Origin: Hymenobacter sp. APR13
Lineage (GTDB): Bacteria; Bacteroidota; Bacteroidia; Cytophagales; Hymenobacteraceae
Assembly (NCBI RefSeq): GCF_000737515.1
Contig: NZ_CP006587.1
Span: 4,211,001 to 4,275,000 of the forward strand
Direction of reading: 5' to 3'
DNA length: 64,000 bases
This document shows positions 62,902 to 64,000 of this stretch, one piece after another; positions within the stretch are counted from its first letter, which is position 1; every line of letters begins with the position of its first letter. Position numbers and translations under genes: made by a program. The notes beneath the pieces were generated by a model. It was not told where the DNA came from. It saw nothing but the letters and a program-made list of their open reading frames with translations, and did not search any database.

Positions 62902-63013
62902 GCTAGTGTAGTAGAAAGAGGTAAGAGTCTCCCCGCTGCACCACGAAATCGTGCCGGCCCCGCCCCGTAGGTAGGAGGCTGCGGCCAGTCAGGCAGTGTG
63001 CGAGTAAGACAAT

Positions 63014-63044
63014 CAATGTTTATACATAAAATGTACATACATTG
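63014..63044 (-). promoter_or_regulatory. Palindromic operator candidate upstream of azoR
   Basis: caatgtttatac-ataaaat-gtacatacattg: 12-nt arms, nine matching, separated by 7 nt. An AT-rich near-palindrome is typical of HxlR/TetR/MarR-type operators that control azoreductases. It lies 113 nt upstream of the azoR ATG. Confidence 0.45.
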
Positions 63045-63534
63045 TTTCACGCAATCCTTCTTTTTGTTCCGCCGAGTTTTTCCGACCACCGGCCCCTACA
63101 ACAACTCCCCACCGGCGCCTCGCAGCCTACTTGCTCACTACCACCGCCACCCGCAATACAGCCCCACTACCAGCAACAGCCCGAAGCAGCCGAGCCGGCG
63201 CGCCTTCTCGCGCAGGGCCCGCCGGCGGCCATAAGCGGCGGCAGCGGCCACCGGCAGAAAATAGCCCCGCCACGCGCCTTCCGGCTCCGACAGTATTCAT
63301 ACCTCCCGGCACGTCGGGCACGCAAAACACACCACCAATTCTGCTTATGGAGCCTCCTCAGCAGGCAGCATCAGCAACTTGCGGAGCAGGCGCTGCTCAA
63401 ACGCCTCATAATCCCACCACTAGGGAAGCCATATATCCCGACCTGGAAGCAGTCAGGGTGCATAGTGCTTGTGTAGCGTGAAGCCTCTGCTTAGCGCATG
63501 GCAGAACGACACGCCATGAAAATCAACAACGATA

Positions 63535-63554
63535 CGCGCAGCAAAAGCTGCGCG
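63535..63554 (-). terminator. Hairpin after holA
   Basis: 8-bp perfect stem (cgcgcagc/gctgcgcg) with AAAA loop, 7 nt past the holA stop; on the minus strand T-rich sequence follows. Confidence 0.65.
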
Positions 63555-63561
63555 CTATTGG

Positions 63562-64000
63562 CTACTGCCCCACCACCGCGTGCAGCGGCACCGGATGGAT
63601 GATGAGCCAGATCAGTTCCCGCAGGATTTCACCGTCGGTCATCGAGCCGCTGTCAATGCCTTTGCTCTGAGCGTCGGCGCGGCGAATGAGGTGCACGATG
63701 TCACGGGTGCGGTGGAAGTCGAACACCTTCAGGCCGGTCTGATAGTCTTTGCGCTGGATGGGGAAGCGCAGGCCCATTTTCAGCCAGTCGGTTTCCGAGG
63801 GGTTGGGGTTCTGGTGCAGGGCCAGCAGCCGGGAGAAGTAGTTGAACAGCAGCGTCAGGTTCGGGATGAGCGGATTGTTCTTGGGGTTGGCCTCGAAGTA
63901 GAGCAGGATGCGGTTGGCCTTGAGCACGTCGCGGCGAACCAGGGCACTCTGCAGCTCGAAGATGTTGTACTCCTTGCTAATGCCCACCATGCGCTGCACC
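63562..64000 (-). CDS. holA: DNA polymerase III subunit delta, C-terminal part
   Basis: The frame is open to the window edge, so the true start lies outside; the apparent ATG near 63999 is internal. The visible 145 residues (VGISKEYNIFELQSALVRRD, KANRILLYFEANPKNNPLIP, NLTLLFNYFSRLLALHQNPN, GLRFPIQRKDYQTGLKVFDF, LIRRADAQSKGIDSGSMTDG) match the C-terminal collar region of HolA in Bacteroidota. It is part of the clamp loader that places the beta clamp on DNA. Confidence 0.92.
   Translation of the reverse strand, partial: VQRMVGISKEYNIFELQSALVRRDVLKANRILLYFEANPKNNPLIPNLTLLFNYFSRLLALHQNPNPSETDWLKMGLRFPIQRKDYQTGLKVFDFHRTRDIVHLIRRADAQSKGIDSGSMTDGEILRELIWLIIHPVPLHAVVGQ

Larger units (their letters stand above)
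62902..63561. other. Intergenic region, 660 nt, between holA and azoR
   Basis: Holds the azoR upstream operator at 63014-63044 and the holA terminator at 63535-63554. Between them (63045-63534) the open frames overlap in several phases, have low-complexity composition (Arg/Pro/Ala-rich) and no protein-like motifs, so I see no real gene. Confidence 0.5.

Noticed and set aside
63042..63481. Overlapping frames of 116-144 codons in the azoR-holA gap
   Set aside because: Arg/Pro/Ala-rich, mutually overlapping, without motif or start context.

Overview
The window looks like chromosomal DNA of a GC-rich member of the Bacteroidota, most likely Cytophagales and close to Hymenobacter. This is inferred from gene content, not from a database search. 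The signs are: promoters of the Bacteroidota form (TTTG, about 19 nt, TAnnTTTG, visible at the tRNA gene, the his operon and several others), TonB-dependent receptors with a carboxypeptidase-like N-terminal domain, a subtilase with a type IX secretion C-terminal sorting domain, LytS/LytTR two-component genes, HU-CCDC81/SPOR proteins, DUF6266, and a fused HisIE and HisB.

Layout. 0-8.4 kb: short secreted or outer-membrane proteins, a LytS/LytTR sensor-regulator pair and an S41 peptidase. 8.6-15.8 kb: accessory-looking genes (DUF6266 protein, secreted nuclease, small putative DNA-binding protein, large secreted protein of unknown function, amidohydrolase lacking one metal ligand) ending in a tyrosine recombinase beside tRNA-Thr(TGT). 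16-22.7 kb: L,D-transpeptidase, HD hydrolase, small lipoprotein, gyrA and a TPR protein. 22.8-24 kb: an AT-rich stretch without recognisable genes, then a gene of unknown function. 25.2-34.2 kb: a complete histidine operon on the minus strand in the order hisG-hisD-hisC-(small gene)-hisB-hisH-hisA-(small gene)-hisF-hisIE, preceded by a promoter and a short leader reading frame with five His codons in seven. 34.3-39 kb: DUF2911 protein, Crp/Fnr-like regulator, a perfect FNR-type box, membrane hydroxylase, AraC-type regulator and double-cupin protein. 39-47 kb: TonB-dependent receptor following rpe, zinc-ribbon protein, subtilase, lipoprotein, mnmA. 47-50.8 kb: degenerate TrpF-like barrel, MDMPI/DinB-type protein, trmB, folC. 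50.9-59.5 kb: an envelope cluster, TPR protein - outer-membrane barrel - HU/SPOR protein - exbB - exbD - tonB. 59.7-64 kb: lipoprotein, small beta-barrel protein, RES/Xre toxin-antitoxin pair, azoreductase and the C-terminal part of DNA polymerase III delta.

How it works together. The his genes encode the whole pathway from PRPP/ATP to histidine, and their leader suggests control by histidine supply. The ExbB-ExbD-TonB cluster is a proton-driven envelope machine encoded with its putative periplasmic and outer-membrane partners. The most unusual feature is not a gene: inside the his, folC-trmB and exb operons, the roughly 90-125 nt gap between one stop codon and the next start codon is repeatedly filled almost exactly by an imperfect palindrome of about 80-115 nt. 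Several different word families are used, and most recur at a second locus in the window. The 3' arm would end only 1-7 nt before the next start codon. These hairpin spacers are the main candidate for something undescribed here.
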